NCBI RefSeq assembly: GCF_900215215.1
Contig: NZ_OBDR01000012.1
Coordinates: forward strand, 1 to 50,707
Length of the DNA: 50,707 nt
Direction: 5' to 3'
From: Methanohalophilus euhalobius
GTDB taxonomy: Archaea > Halobacteriota > Methanosarcinia > Methanosarcinales > Methanosarcinaceae
Below, one piece after another: positions 27,561 through 35,286 of this stretch (the first letter of the stretch is position 1; each line of letters opens with the position of its first letter). A program made the position numbers and the translations under genes. The notes below the pieces were generated by a model that worked only from the letters and a program-made list of their open reading frames with translations, did no database searches and was not told the DNA's origin.

Positions 27561-28989
27561 ATATAAGCGCCAGCATCCCGTCATGATAATCCTGGAGACG
27601 TTCAAAAGCATAATATATGCAATACCACCGGTGTTCTTCTTTGCATTATCCCTAAGGGATGAATTGAGCAGTGTGGACATTCCTTTACTGGCTGCTATCG
27701 CTTTGATCGCCACCCTTACGTATTCTACAGCAAAATGGTATTTTTTCACCTATCAGTATGAAAACGGCTACCTGCACATAAGAAAGGGATTGCTGTTTAA
27801 AAAAGAGAGATCAATCAAGAGAGAAAGAGTCCAGACGGTTAATGTAATCACAAATTTTATACAAAAACTCCTGGGTGTCACGAGTTTACATGTCAAAACA
27901 GCCGGCAGTACAGAAGCAGAACTATCACTCACTGCTGTAACCCTGCAGGAAAGCCAGAACATAAAGACCTATTTAGAAAACCATGCAACAAACGAATCCG
28001 GCAAAAATAATACAGAAGAATCAGAAACCGGGAATTCAAAAGTAGATACTGTAAATACTTACAATGTCCCACTACGGAACCTGCTTCTGGCAGGAGCCAC
28101 TTCAGGAAGGTTCATGTTACTTTTTTCCCTTATAGCGGCTGCATTATCCCAGCTTTATCCATATATTCCTGAAAGTTATATGGGACTCATTCTTGAGCAG
28201 GTAATTCCCCGGAACAATATCAATATCAGTCTACTCCTGATACTAATATTTGGATTATTGCTGCTTTCATGGATCATATCAACCCTGGTCTTTGCAGTCC
28301 AATACTCCAATTTTACCCTGCAACGCCAGGAAGATGACATCCGGATATCCTACGGCCTTATTGAACAGAAGGAATACAACCTGAATATGAAACGAATCCA
28401 GGCTCTGTCTGTAAAGGATAGTTTGCTGCGACAGCCCCTTAACCTGTGTTCGATCTATGCAGAAGTTGCCGGAGGCAGCTCTGAAAAACAGGATTACGTG
28501 ACTACATTATATCCCCTGCTGAATTTAAGGGAACTGTCAAGATTCATGGACAACATGTTCCCTGAATATATTATTCCTGAAAATATGCATCCTCTGCCAT
28601 TAAGGTCAAGGAAACGCTATATTATACGCTTACTGGTTCCGGCTATTGTTATTGTTTTATTGCTCCAGCTGGTTCCCTACGGATGGGTCTCCCTGCTAGT
28701 CCTGCCCCCTACCTTCCTATTGGGGCTTTCCCGCTACAATACAGGAGGAACTGCCATCCTGGAAAAACAATTAACGCTCAGATTCCGCAATATCCACCGC
28801 TATCATGTATTCGTATTGAGAGACCATATCCAGACTATGCAGATAAGTTCCAACCCTTTCCAGCGCATGAGTGACTTGGACACAATCGGGATTTCCGTAT
28901 TATCATCAAGAGGCGGAAACCGATTTGCACTCGCTGATGTTGACAGAGAGGAAAGTGGGAAAATCTGGAACTGGTTTTCCCGCAACTAA
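27544..28989 (+). CDS. Multi-bPH2-domain membrane protein, YdbT-like
   Basis: About 480 residues with pairs of membrane helices alternating with bPH2 domains (first FTYQYENGYLHIRKGLLF / RERVQTVNVI; second YSNFTLQRQEDDIRISYGLI / MKRIQALSV; third FRNIHRYHVFVLRDHIQTMQ). This is the YdbT architecture, paired with the YdbS-like gene it overlaps. Start could be GTG 27544, ATG 27547 or ATG 27553. Its last 86 bp are duplicated perfectly at 31497-31582. Confidence 0.82.
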   Translation: MMKMSEYKRQHPVMIILETFKSIIYAIPPVFFFALSLRDELSSVDIPLLAAIALIATLTYSTAKWYFFTYQYENGYLHIRKGLLFKKERSIKRERVQTVNVITNFIQKLLGVTSLHVKTAGSTEAELSLTAVTLQESQNIKTYLENHATNESGKNNTEESETGNSKVDTVNTYNVPLRNLLLAGATSGRFMLLFSLIAAALSQLYPYIPESYMGLILEQVIPRNNINISLLLILIFGLLLLSWIISTLVFAVQYSNFTLQRQEDDIRISYGLIEQKEYNLNMKRIQALSVKDSLLRQPLNLCSIYAEVAGGSSEKQDYVTTLYPLLNLRELSRFMDNMFPEYIIPENMHPLPLRSRKRYIIRLLVPAIVIVLLLQLVPYGWVSLLVLPPTFLLGLSRYNTGGTAILEKQLTLRFRNIHRYHVFVLRDHIQTMQISSNPFQRMSDLDTIGISVLSSRGGNRFALADVDREESGKIWNWFSRN

Positions 28990-28990
28990 A
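28905..28990 (+). repeat. 86-bp perfect direct repeat, copy 1 (3' end of the YdbT-like gene)
   Basis: Starts ATCAAGAGGCGGAAACCG and ends CCCGCAACTAAA, covering the last 28 codons and stop of the PH-domain gene. Identical base for base to 31497-31582 as far as I can read. Confidence 0.95.
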
Positions 28991-29108
28991 CACGATCCAC
29001 ATTAGAGACCCAGCAGGGATAATCCCAACGAGAAGCAGCTGCTTATCAGCTCCAGTGGAACCATTCCTGAAAAAGTTATTCTTACATGCATATACGAAGC
29101 GATGGAAG

Positions 29109-29531
29109 TTACATTGAACCAACAATTTTGTCAATTGTTGTAATATCAAGGGGTAAATCAATGACATCATAGTAAACTTCATCAACTTGCATAATTTTAG
29201 AATCTACAATAACTATATTTGAGATTTTACTGGAACCACTGTAAAATTTTATTGAATAACGATACCCGAACATAGGCTCTTGATTACCTTTTTCTTCCAA
29301 TGAATACCTATCAAGTTGACTGATTAATTTTTCTATTTTTACTCTATCATTTGTTGTACTCAAATCTCCACTCATTCCATTCCTGACGGAAACTTTTGTG
29401 ATTATATGCTGATCGATATCTGTCAGTTCAGTGACTTTTTTTTCTTCAGTTTGATTTGATATACAACCAGAATAAATTACTGTGCTGCACAGGATTAAAC
29501 ATAAAATTAAACTGTTCATTATTTTGCTCAT
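29109..29531 (-). CDS. Predicted secreted lipoprotein, function unknown
   Basis: 140 residues. N-terminal MSKIMNSLILCLILCSTVIYS followed by GC is a lipoprotein signal with lipobox-like YSGC, so the mature protein starts at Cys22 and is lipid-anchored. The mature part is soluble and mixed alpha/beta with YRYSIKFYSGSSKISNIVIV. I do not recognise the family. Start at ATG 29531 has GGGGATTT upstream. It follows the secreted peptidase-like gene on the same strand, beyond a strong terminator, inside the segment bounded by the 86-bp repeats. Confidence 0.7.
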   Translation of the reverse strand: MSKIMNSLILCLILCSTVIYSGCISNQTEEKKVTELTDIDQHIITKVSVRNGMSGDLSTTNDRVKIEKLISQLDRYSLEEKGNQEPMFGYRYSIKFYSGSSKISNIVIVDSKIMQVDEVYYDVIDLPLDITTIDKIVGSM

Positions 29532-29540
29532 TTTAAATCC

Positions 29541-29579
29541 CCAAAAATAAAAAAGAAAATATTCTAATAGAATATTTTC
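29541..29579 (-). terminator. Intrinsic-type terminator of the peptidase-like gene
   Basis: On the minus strand GAAAATATTC-TATTA-GAATATTTTC (perfect 10-bp stem, 29555-29579) is followed by TTTTTTATTTTT, just after the stop at 29587. A textbook hairpin plus U-tract, unusually bacterial-looking for an archaeon. Confidence 0.8.
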
Positions 29580-29586
29580 AGGAAAA

Positions 29587-30603
29587 TTATTCGATCCACA
29601 CTTGGTTAATAAGATAGTCACCAACAAGAACATTGATATTGTTATCTCCCCACCCATTATTGACCACGATATACGGTTGCGGAACAACATATGGGACATC
29701 CTGTACAAAGTATCCATGTGCTATTATCCAATGGTCATCAAAAGTTGGATGATTATTAGTCGAAACATCGACAGGTTTATCGTCATCTATGAGAGACATT
29801 AATTTACTGTAATCGAAAGCAATTGCGTAAGCACTGTACTCATTAGCAAGATTTCTATCTTCAATATAACTGTTCAATCCATTCCTTAATTGCCATGCAT
29901 ACGTCCCACTATTATCAATATAACCATTGGTTATAAAATCTAGCAAATCATTCTGATTTTCATAACCGGAGGCTACAAAATCATTATCAAGGTAATCATC
30001 CAAATAAATTAAATTGATTCCAGCAGCAATTGGACCACAATAAATATTGTTGTCTTCCCAAGTCCTTAATGAATGGCTCAAAATACCACTTGCACCCGAA
30101 AGTAATTGAACATTAGAAGTTTCCATAAATATCTTCTTCAATTCAGAGAGTCTCTTAGATTTATTCACCCTTTCCTTTTTGTAAATGTAAGCAGTTTTGA
30201 TTCTTTCACTTTTTAGTTCTCCTTCAACATAAGCAAGGGGTCCATTGTAGTAATAGTTTTTATTTTTGTCAACAAATGGATTTTCGCTTGTCATTGAATA
30301 TTCAGGCACAGATAAATCGTTTACATTAATAATGATGTAACCTTCATTATTTACCGAAAAAGCAACAGCTTCAACATTACCTTCCAGATTCTTCAATGGA
30401 ATTGAAGAAGTCAATTCTGCAGAATAGCCCATTTTTTCTAGGAATAATTTACCATATTCTTTTTCAATACTGAAATCAATATTTTCAGCCTTTACTCCCA
30501 CATTTTCATTTGCTTGAGCACTCACCGTAGGCACAAATGCCATGCTCACCAGCAACATTGCAGTTAGTATTATACCCACTCCAGATTTTGCATTTATTTG
30601 CAT
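29587..30603 (-). CDS. Secreted papain-fold (C39-like) cysteine peptidase homolog
   Basis: 338 residues. Signal peptide 1-30 ends AMLLVSMAFVPTVSAQ, nearly identical to those at 31867 and 46965. Residues 45-150 resemble a pro-domain (VAFSVNNEGYIIINVN). The catalytic domain carries C189 in NNIYCGPIAAGINLIYL, H296 in DDHWIIAHGY and N315 in YIVVNNGWGDN, a Cys-His-Asn triad in the order of C39/C10-type peptidases. It could cleave peptides outside the cell, or be a surface protein using the same fold. ATG 30603 has CAGGAG upstream. Transcribed from its own promoter through a two-hairpin leader. Confidence 0.78.
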   Translation of the reverse strand: MQINAKSGVGIILTAMLLVSMAFVPTVSAQANENVGVKAENIDFSIEKEYGKLFLEKMGYSAELTSSIPLKNLEGNVEAVAFSVNNEGYIIINVNDLSVPEYSMTSENPFVDKNKNYYYNGPLAYVEGELKSERIKTAYIYKKERVNKSKRLSELKKIFMETSNVQLLSGASGILSHSLRTWEDNNIYCGPIAAGINLIYLDDYLDNDFVASGYENQNDLLDFITNGYIDNSGTYAWQLRNGLNSYIEDRNLANEYSAYAIAFDYSKLMSLIDDDKPVDVSTNNHPTFDDHWIIAHGYFVQDVPYVVPQPYIVVNNGWGDNNINVLVGDYLINQVWIE

Positions 30604-30780
30604 TTATTTTATCTCCTGATTTATTCAGTTCAGGAGGCAAAGCCATGCTTATATAGCGTAAAAAACAAACCTAGCTTTGCCTCAGGGCACTGGGGTTCAG
30701 CCATCACTGCTAGGTCAAACTGAACCCCAAAATATCTTCACGATATTCTAAAAGAGAGTTTTTTTATTACTATAAATATT
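30604..30780 (-). promoter_or_regulatory. Two-hairpin 5' leader (copy B) and promoter of the peptidase-like gene
   Basis: The box A ATATTTATAG lies near 30771-30780 on the minus strand. Hairpin 1: TGGGGTTCAG/CTGAACCCCA, arms 30720-30729 and 30691-30700. Hairpin 2: GAGGCAAAGC/GCTTTGCCTC, arms 30674-30683 and 30634-30643, ending just upstream of the CAGGAG ribosome site. Both stems are perfect 10-mers. Same layout as at 31735, 46838 and (partly) 48711. Confidence 0.75.
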
Positions 30781-30832
30781 TTATGACCATATCATCAAAC
30801 TGAAGGTGAACAAAATTAAAAATAGAGAAGAT

Positions 30833-31432
30833 ATGCAGGATTACCTGAGAGTGACTGAAATAATCGACTGGAACCACCCAGAGGTACTAAAAAGGCAAAG
30901 GAGCTTGCAGCTGATCATACTAGATTCGGTTGAAATATCCAGACACTGTTTTGAATGGGTGCGGGATGAAATACTGCACAACAATGATTACAAAATGAAT
31001 CCTGTTACCTTAAAAGCCTCAGAAGTTCTGGAACACGGTACAGGTTACTGCTATGCTAAAAGCCACCTGATGGCAGCCTTTTTGAGGGCAAACTCCATTC
31101 CTTGTGGAATTTGTTATCAGCGTTTGAGCAGGGATGATAACGGGGAACCGTTCTGTCTTCACACTCTTAATGCCGTATATCTTCCTTCCGGTGGATGGTA
31201 TCGCATTGATGCAAGGGGTAATAAAGAAGGAGTTGATGCCTGATTAACACCCCCTGAAGAACAACTGGCCTTTGGGATAAAATTCGAAGAGGAGGCAGAT
31301 CTGCCTGAAATCTGTCCAGACCCGCTTCCTGTTATCGTTGAGGTGTTGAAAAAATACACCAGCTATGACGATGTTGCCGAAAATCTGCCAGATATACAGC
31401 TAATACAAAAAAAAGGAATGTTGATGATTTGA
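30833..31432 (+). pseudogene. Transglutaminase-like protein gene with an in-frame TGA
   Basis: The frame from ATG 30833 (or GTG 30806) stops at TGA 31241-31243, yet the same frame continues as family-like sequence (LTPPEEQLAFGIKFEEEADL ...) to TGA 31430-31432. The transglutaminase triad is present before the stop: Cys in GTGYCYAKSH, His in CLHTLNAVYL, Asp in WYRIDARGN. A CGA-to-TGA change between GVDA and LTPP explains the lesion. These proteins are papain-fold cysteine enzymes, often of unknown substrate. The shortened product (about 136 residues) keeps the whole triad, so partial activity cannot be excluded. Confidence 0.75.
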
Positions 31433-31496
31433 AATTCTTACAATCCAAACCTTATCATCAAATTGTTAAAACAGATGCTCACAAGCACAAGTTCCT

Positions 31497-31582
31497 ATCA
31501 AGAGGCGGAAACCGATTTGCACTCGCTGATGTTGACAGAGAGGAAAGTGGGAAAATCTGGAACTGGTTTTCCCGCAACTAAA
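31497..31582 (+). repeat. 86-bp perfect direct repeat, copy 2 (orphan gene tail)
   Basis: Identical to 28905-28990, the end of the YdbT-like gene, including its stop codon, but here fused to unrelated sequence behind the broken transglutaminase gene. Flanks differ on both sides of both copies. Confidence 0.95.
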
Positions 31583-31700
31583 GTTACCTATAATATTGGT
31601 AATATACCGGGACCACAGTTCCTGTTCAAATGAAGGGATTCTACAGAGATTTATCTTTTAGATGAATATTAACCCAAGTGATGAATCTTCATTATGATTA

Positions 31701-31866
31701 TTAATTTATAGAATACTGTACATAAGAAGTTGCAATGTGGGGCTCACTTGAACCTTGTAAGAACCGTTGAGTCCCACATGTACGCTCAAAGGCATCGCTA
31801 AGTTTGCTGTTTATACTACATAAGCGTAGCTTTGCCTCTGGAGTAAACAAACGAGGTAAACAAAGA
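31701..31866 (+). promoter_or_regulatory. Two-hairpin 5' leader (copy C) and promoter
   Basis: Box A TTAATTTATA at 31701-31710; expected start near 31731-31735 (CAATGTGG). Hairpin 1: ATGTGGGGCTCA/TGAGTCCCACAT (31735-31746 and 31768-31779, one G-U pair). Hairpin 2: AGGCA/TGCCT (31790-31794 and 31833-31837) with outer CTC/GAG pairs. The ribosome site GAGGT is at 31852-31856. Copy C of the leader family. Confidence 0.72.
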
Positions 31867-32433
31867 ATGAACAAAAATAGATTAGCTGGAATGGGCCTGT
31901 TGCTTATGACATTGCTGTTAGTAAGTATGGCTTTTGTATCTTCTGTGAGTGCACAAACTGATTCATTGAGCAAAAATAATTCGATTGATAACCAGAGCCT
32001 CAATAGAAACATCGTTTTAGATGCAGATATTGATATCTATCCTGACACGTATTCTTACAACAAGTATGATTATGGAACAATTAATGTAAACATCGATAAT
32101 TATGTACTTCCTGGTGGATTTAGCAACTATTTTTTAAAAATACCAGACGGTGTCGAATATAAAGAAGTATACGATGGCAAAGAGCCAGACAACGTATATT
32201 ATCTTGGAAATGGCGAATCGACTATTATTCCAGAGTGGGGAAGTGTTAATGGACCTGCTACAGTATTATATTGGATGGACCTTCATACATTTGGATACGA
32301 TGAAAATATGAAGGTAAAAGTAAAATTCAATAGTATAGATGACTTTGAATTTTATGCCGGAGATTCTGCAACTGAAGCAATAACAGGAGCTACAGCAACT
32401 GATAATGATAGGTTTACTGTAAACGTATCTTAA
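31867..32433 (+). CDS. Secreted protein of unknown function (shared signal-peptide family)
   Basis: 188 residues. Signal peptide 1-37 ends TLLLVSMAFVSSVSAQ. The mature part (about 150 residues) is acidic, Tyr/Asp/Asn-rich and looks all-beta: VNIDNYVLPGGFSNYFLKIP, then ESTIIPEWGSVNGPATVLYW, then MKVKVKFNSIDDFEFYAGD. It resembles a secreted beta-sandwich, but I do not recognise the family. No sorting or membrane anchor, so it is probably released. Monocistronic: own promoter, structured leader and a perfect terminator. Confidence 0.75.
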   Translation: MNKNRLAGMGLLLMTLLLVSMAFVSSVSAQTDSLSKNNSIDNQSLNRNIVLDADIDIYPDTYSYNKYDYGTINVNIDNYVLPGGFSNYFLKIPDGVEYKEVYDGKEPDNVYYLGNGESTIIPEWGSVNGPATVLYWMDLHTFGYDENMKVKVKFNSIDDFEFYAGDSATEAITGATATDNDRFTVNVS

Positions 32434-32442
32434 TTGAAAAAT

Positions 32443-32492
32443 ATAGAATGGTCTAGTTTAATATGACCATTCTATATCTCTTTTTATATATT
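32443..32492 (+). terminator. Strong hairpin terminator of the secreted beta protein gene
   Basis: ATATAGAATGGTC and GACCATTCTATAT form a perfect 13-bp stem around an 11-base loop, followed by CTCTTTTTATAT. Confidence 0.85.
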
Positions 32493-32601
32493 TAGTTGAA
32501 ACACAAGATTGTCTATCCTATTTAATCTATCTAAAGTTAAACAATTTTTTATTCAAATGTTAGTAGCACAATAACCAAATATCCTATTTTTCTCTCATTA
32601 T

Positions 32602-33942
32602 TTAAATACCAAGTCTTATCATCAGGTTATTAAGGCCCGCTTCAATAATATCTCTGGGATCAAGTCCTGTTATAGTCACGACTACATATAGTGCAATTAT
32701 ACTACCGATTACACTTCCAATATTTGCAAGACCAGCTACTAATATTACCCTGAAGAAATTATTCTTCTTCATTTCACTGAAGGTTTCAAGCTTCATTATT
32801 TCCTTGAGATCATCGGTCGTGGGATGGCGCTGTTTTGCTTCCACAATACCTGCAAACCAGCCTGCAGCCATCATGGGATTCAAGGAAGTCAGCCAAGCCA
32901 CACCAAAGGATGTTGCAATCGAATAGGGGTGGCCACCTGCAATAATCGTTCCTAGAGCACTGAGTGTACCATTTATTGCAAACCACCACCCAAAAGCAAT
33001 CAATAAAAGTTCGATAGAAGTACCTGAAATGATAAGCAAAAGGAAGATAGCAAGTGCCAGAGCCACGATACCGATACCGAATACCTTCATCAAACTAAAG
33101 CGTTTCTTGGGCAGGGTTACCAGCGAGGATAACGGGGGTATGGTCCTGGGGTCGGAGAGATATTTCTCGATACCACTCCTGTGACCCGCACCCACAACAG
33201 CCACTATATTCTTACCGCCACCTGCAGCCGTTCTTGCCAGACTGCCTGCAATGTAGGCATCCCTTTCATCAATAAGTACTTCTGCAGCACTGGGGGAGGT
33301 ATGACGTAATTCCTCGATCAGGACTGTAACTGTATCCTGTTCGGTGATATTATCGATATCGATCTCATCACCGCCTCCAATTCCCAGAGCTGCAGCTATC
33401 AGGGTTCCTATCATTTTTGTTTTTTCGATCAAACCCATTTTTCCCCAGAAACGCTGGAGAGTTACCTGGATATCACGGTCTACAAGGGCAACATCCGCCC
33501 CAATTTCTTCTGCTGCTTCAATAGCAGCTAACATTTCAGCACCGGGCTGTACTCCCATTTCCTTGCCTATCCTTTTCTGGACATGGGCCAGCAGCATGTG
33601 GATCAGGAAAAAATAGACCTTGCCCTCTGCAAGCAGTTCCTTAACAGATATATCCGAGGTTTGGGTTTTACCCTTAAGGGCATCATAGCGGCCCTTACAC
33701 AGTTCAACAGCAACGACATCAGGTTGTTGGTTGTGAATTGTCTCCTTTACTTCACGGATACTTTTTTCCGAAACATGGGCCGTTCCCACCAAGCTTATCC
33801 TGGAAGGAGCAGGAGCCACATTTTCAGAAGTGGAATCTGTTGAAAAGTCGTGTTCCTGAACTTCAGAAGAGCTGGTGGTGCTTTCATAGTTATAGCTCAT
33901 GGTGTCTTGTCGGGAATCAGTAATATACGGGTCATTAGCCAT
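32602..33942 (-). CDS. TraB/PrgY-family membrane protein
   Basis: About 446 residues. After a Ser/Thr-rich 45-residue lead, the TraB domain begins ISLVGTAHVSEKSIREV and continues VVAVELCKGRYDAL, GADVALVDRDIQVTLQRFWG and VVGAGHRSGI, with the conserved GTAHVS and GxGH motifs proposed to be a metalloprotease-like site. The C-terminal 170 residues hold about five membrane helices. Homologs modulate pheromone signals (PrgY) or have unknown roles in archaea. Start: ATG 33942, or GTG 33963, which overlaps the stop of the M50 protease gene upstream. The two membrane proteins form an operon. Confidence 0.88.
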   Translation of the reverse strand: MANDPYITDSRQDTMSYNYESTTSSSEVQEHDFSTDSTSENVAPAPSRISLVGTAHVSEKSIREVKETIHNQQPDVVAVELCKGRYDALKGKTQTSDISVKELLAEGKVYFFLIHMLLAHVQKRIGKEMGVQPGAEMLAAIEAAEEIGADVALVDRDIQVTLQRFWGKMGLIEKTKMIGTLIAAALGIGGGDEIDIDNITEQDTVTVLIEELRHTSPSAAEVLIDERDAYIAGSLARTAAGGGKNIVAVVGAGHRSGIEKYLSDPRTIPPLSSLVTLPKKRFSLMKVFGIGIVALALAIFLLLIISGTSIELLLIAFGWWFAINGTLSALGTIIAGGHPYSIATSFGVAWLTSLNPMMAAGWFAGIVEAKQRHPTTDDLKEIMKLETFSEMKKNNFFRVILVAGLANIGSVIGSIIALYVVVTITGLDPRDIIEAGLNNLMIRLGI

Positions 33943-33955
33943 TAAAATCCCTGTT

Positions 33956-35056
33956 TTACTCACTTAAAAGTGTCATTGTATGCATAAGGTCTGTTCTTGA
34001 AAGGATGCCAATAATCTCTCCATCTTCCATTACCACAAGGCGGCCCACGTTATTATTGTTCAGGACCTTGAAGGCTTCAGATGCATTCTCGGCAGGTGAG
34101 ATAGTAACCACATCCCTTGTCATCACATCGGAAACGAGGGTACTTATCCTATCCACTTGCGCTACCTTATGTACATCCGTAAACGTAACAATACCTTTTA
34201 AAACATTGTGCTGGATCACCGGATAACCCATATGTTTGTGTTCAAACATGAATTGTACGAGTTCTTCTAAGTTCATCTCAGGGGATACTGAAATAACATC
34301 ACTGCTCATCACATCCTTTACCATGACATTCTCAAGGGTACGGGTAACAGCAGTGGAACGTTCCTCTCCTGAAGCTCCCATATAAATAAATACCGCAATC
34401 AACAAAAGCCAGGGATTCCAGGGATTGGAAAGAATACCCAAAAGTGCCAGCATAAAAGCAAAAAATTTCCCGACATTCGCTGCGTTACGGGTTGCCTGTA
34501 TATAATTCATATGACGGGCAAAAAATGCACGTAAAATCCTACCCCCATCCATGGGGAAAGCAGGAACCAAGTTGAATGCCCCCACTACAATATTGATGGA
34601 AGCAAGGATATAGACAAGACGATAAGGTATGGTAGTAGAATAACCTGCAACCATCATATCTACAATCAAATTCAATCCAAACAGGATACCACCAATCAAA
34701 AAACTTACAAACGGTCCTGCAAAAGCCATTTTTGCTTCCTGGTCGGGTTCACGGGGCATCTCTTCCATGGAAGATACACCACCTATCAAAAAAAGGGTGA
34801 TGTTATCTATCTTAACCCCATACTTTTTTGCAATATAGGAATGGCCCAGCTCATGCAGGAGTACACAGGTAAAAAGGAGGATTGTTGTCAAGAGAGACAG
34901 GCCGTAACCTAATAGGGCAGGCTGGACATCTGCAAATCCAAAGGGTTCGGGTACACTTGAAAAAACAAATGCAAAGAGAAACAGTACAATAAGAAAAGTG
35001 ATCTGGATCAATATAGGGATACCCATTACACTACCGATTTTGAAAGAAGTTTTCAT
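33956..35056 (-). CDS. Site-2-protease-like M50 metalloprotease with CBS pair
   Basis: 366 residues. Membrane-embedded zinc protease: HELGH in CVLLHELGHSYIAKKYG, and the third ligand in NLVPAFPMDGGRILRA. About six helices, then two CBS motifs (VKDVMSSDVISVSPEMN and VSDVMTRDVVTISPAEN). CBS nucleotide sensing probably gates intramembrane cleavage of an unknown substrate. The TraB-family gene follows with overlapping ends. Divergent from the candidate small RNA at 35135. Confidence 0.93.
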   Translation of the reverse strand: MKTSFKIGSVMGIPILIQITFLIVLFLFAFVFSSVPEPFGFADVQPALLGYGLSLLTTILLFTCVLLHELGHSYIAKKYGVKIDNITLFLIGGVSSMEEMPREPDQEAKMAFAGPFVSFLIGGILFGLNLIVDMMVAGYSTTIPYRLVYILASINIVVGAFNLVPAFPMDGGRILRAFFARHMNYIQATRNAANVGKFFAFMLALLGILSNPWNPWLLLIAVFIYMGASGEERSTAVTRTLENVMVKDVMSSDVISVSPEMNLEELVQFMFEHKHMGYPVIQHNVLKGIVTFTDVHKVAQVDRISTLVSDVMTRDVVTISPAENASEAFKVLNNNNVGRLVVMEDGEIIGILSRTDLMHTMTLLSE

Positions 35057-35134
35057 AACTGAACCTTTTTAAGTTCCTATTATTTAGTTATTTAGTTTTA
35101 GTGATGTAAATGAGTACCTGACGAATAATACTTT

Positions 35135-35285
35135 CACACCGCTTGGTTTCAAGATATATACCCCTGGAGACCTATTGGGAAATAGTCACGGATTCGATGG
35201 GCACACGCCTTTACAAGTTTCAAGGCTAGGTGCCATCGATCATCCCCTCAACCGTGATACCAAGCACCCTTTTTATTTTTTTATT
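35135..35285 (+). ncRNA. Candidate structured small RNA with terminator
   Basis: A nested fold can be drawn by hand. P1 is GCUUGGU/ACCAAGC (35141-35147 with 35259-35265). P2 is hairpin CUAUU-GGGA-AAUAG (35172-35185), a GNRA tetraloop. P3 is CACGG/CCGUG (35187-35191 with 35252-35256). P4 is CGAUGG(g)CAC/GUGCCAUCG (35195-35204 with 35230-35238, one bulged G). P5 is GCCUU/AAGGC (35207-35211 with 35222-35226). P1 is followed by CCCTTTTTATTTTTTTATTTT. The direction is chosen because of this tract. It does not match SRP RNA, RNase P or a riboswitch I know. Convergent with mfnA, divergent from the M50 gene. Confidence 0.55.
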
Positions 35286-35286
35286 T

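Noticed and set aside
31241-31243. TGA in the transglutaminase gene as a selenocysteine codon
   Set aside because: Selenocysteine use is not known in Methanosarcinales and the expected residue at this site is not Cys; nonsense mutation is simpler.
35135-35285. Assigning the structured RNA to SRP RNA, RNase P RNA or a B12 riboswitch
   Set aside because: Too short and lacks their conserved cores; left as an unassigned candidate.
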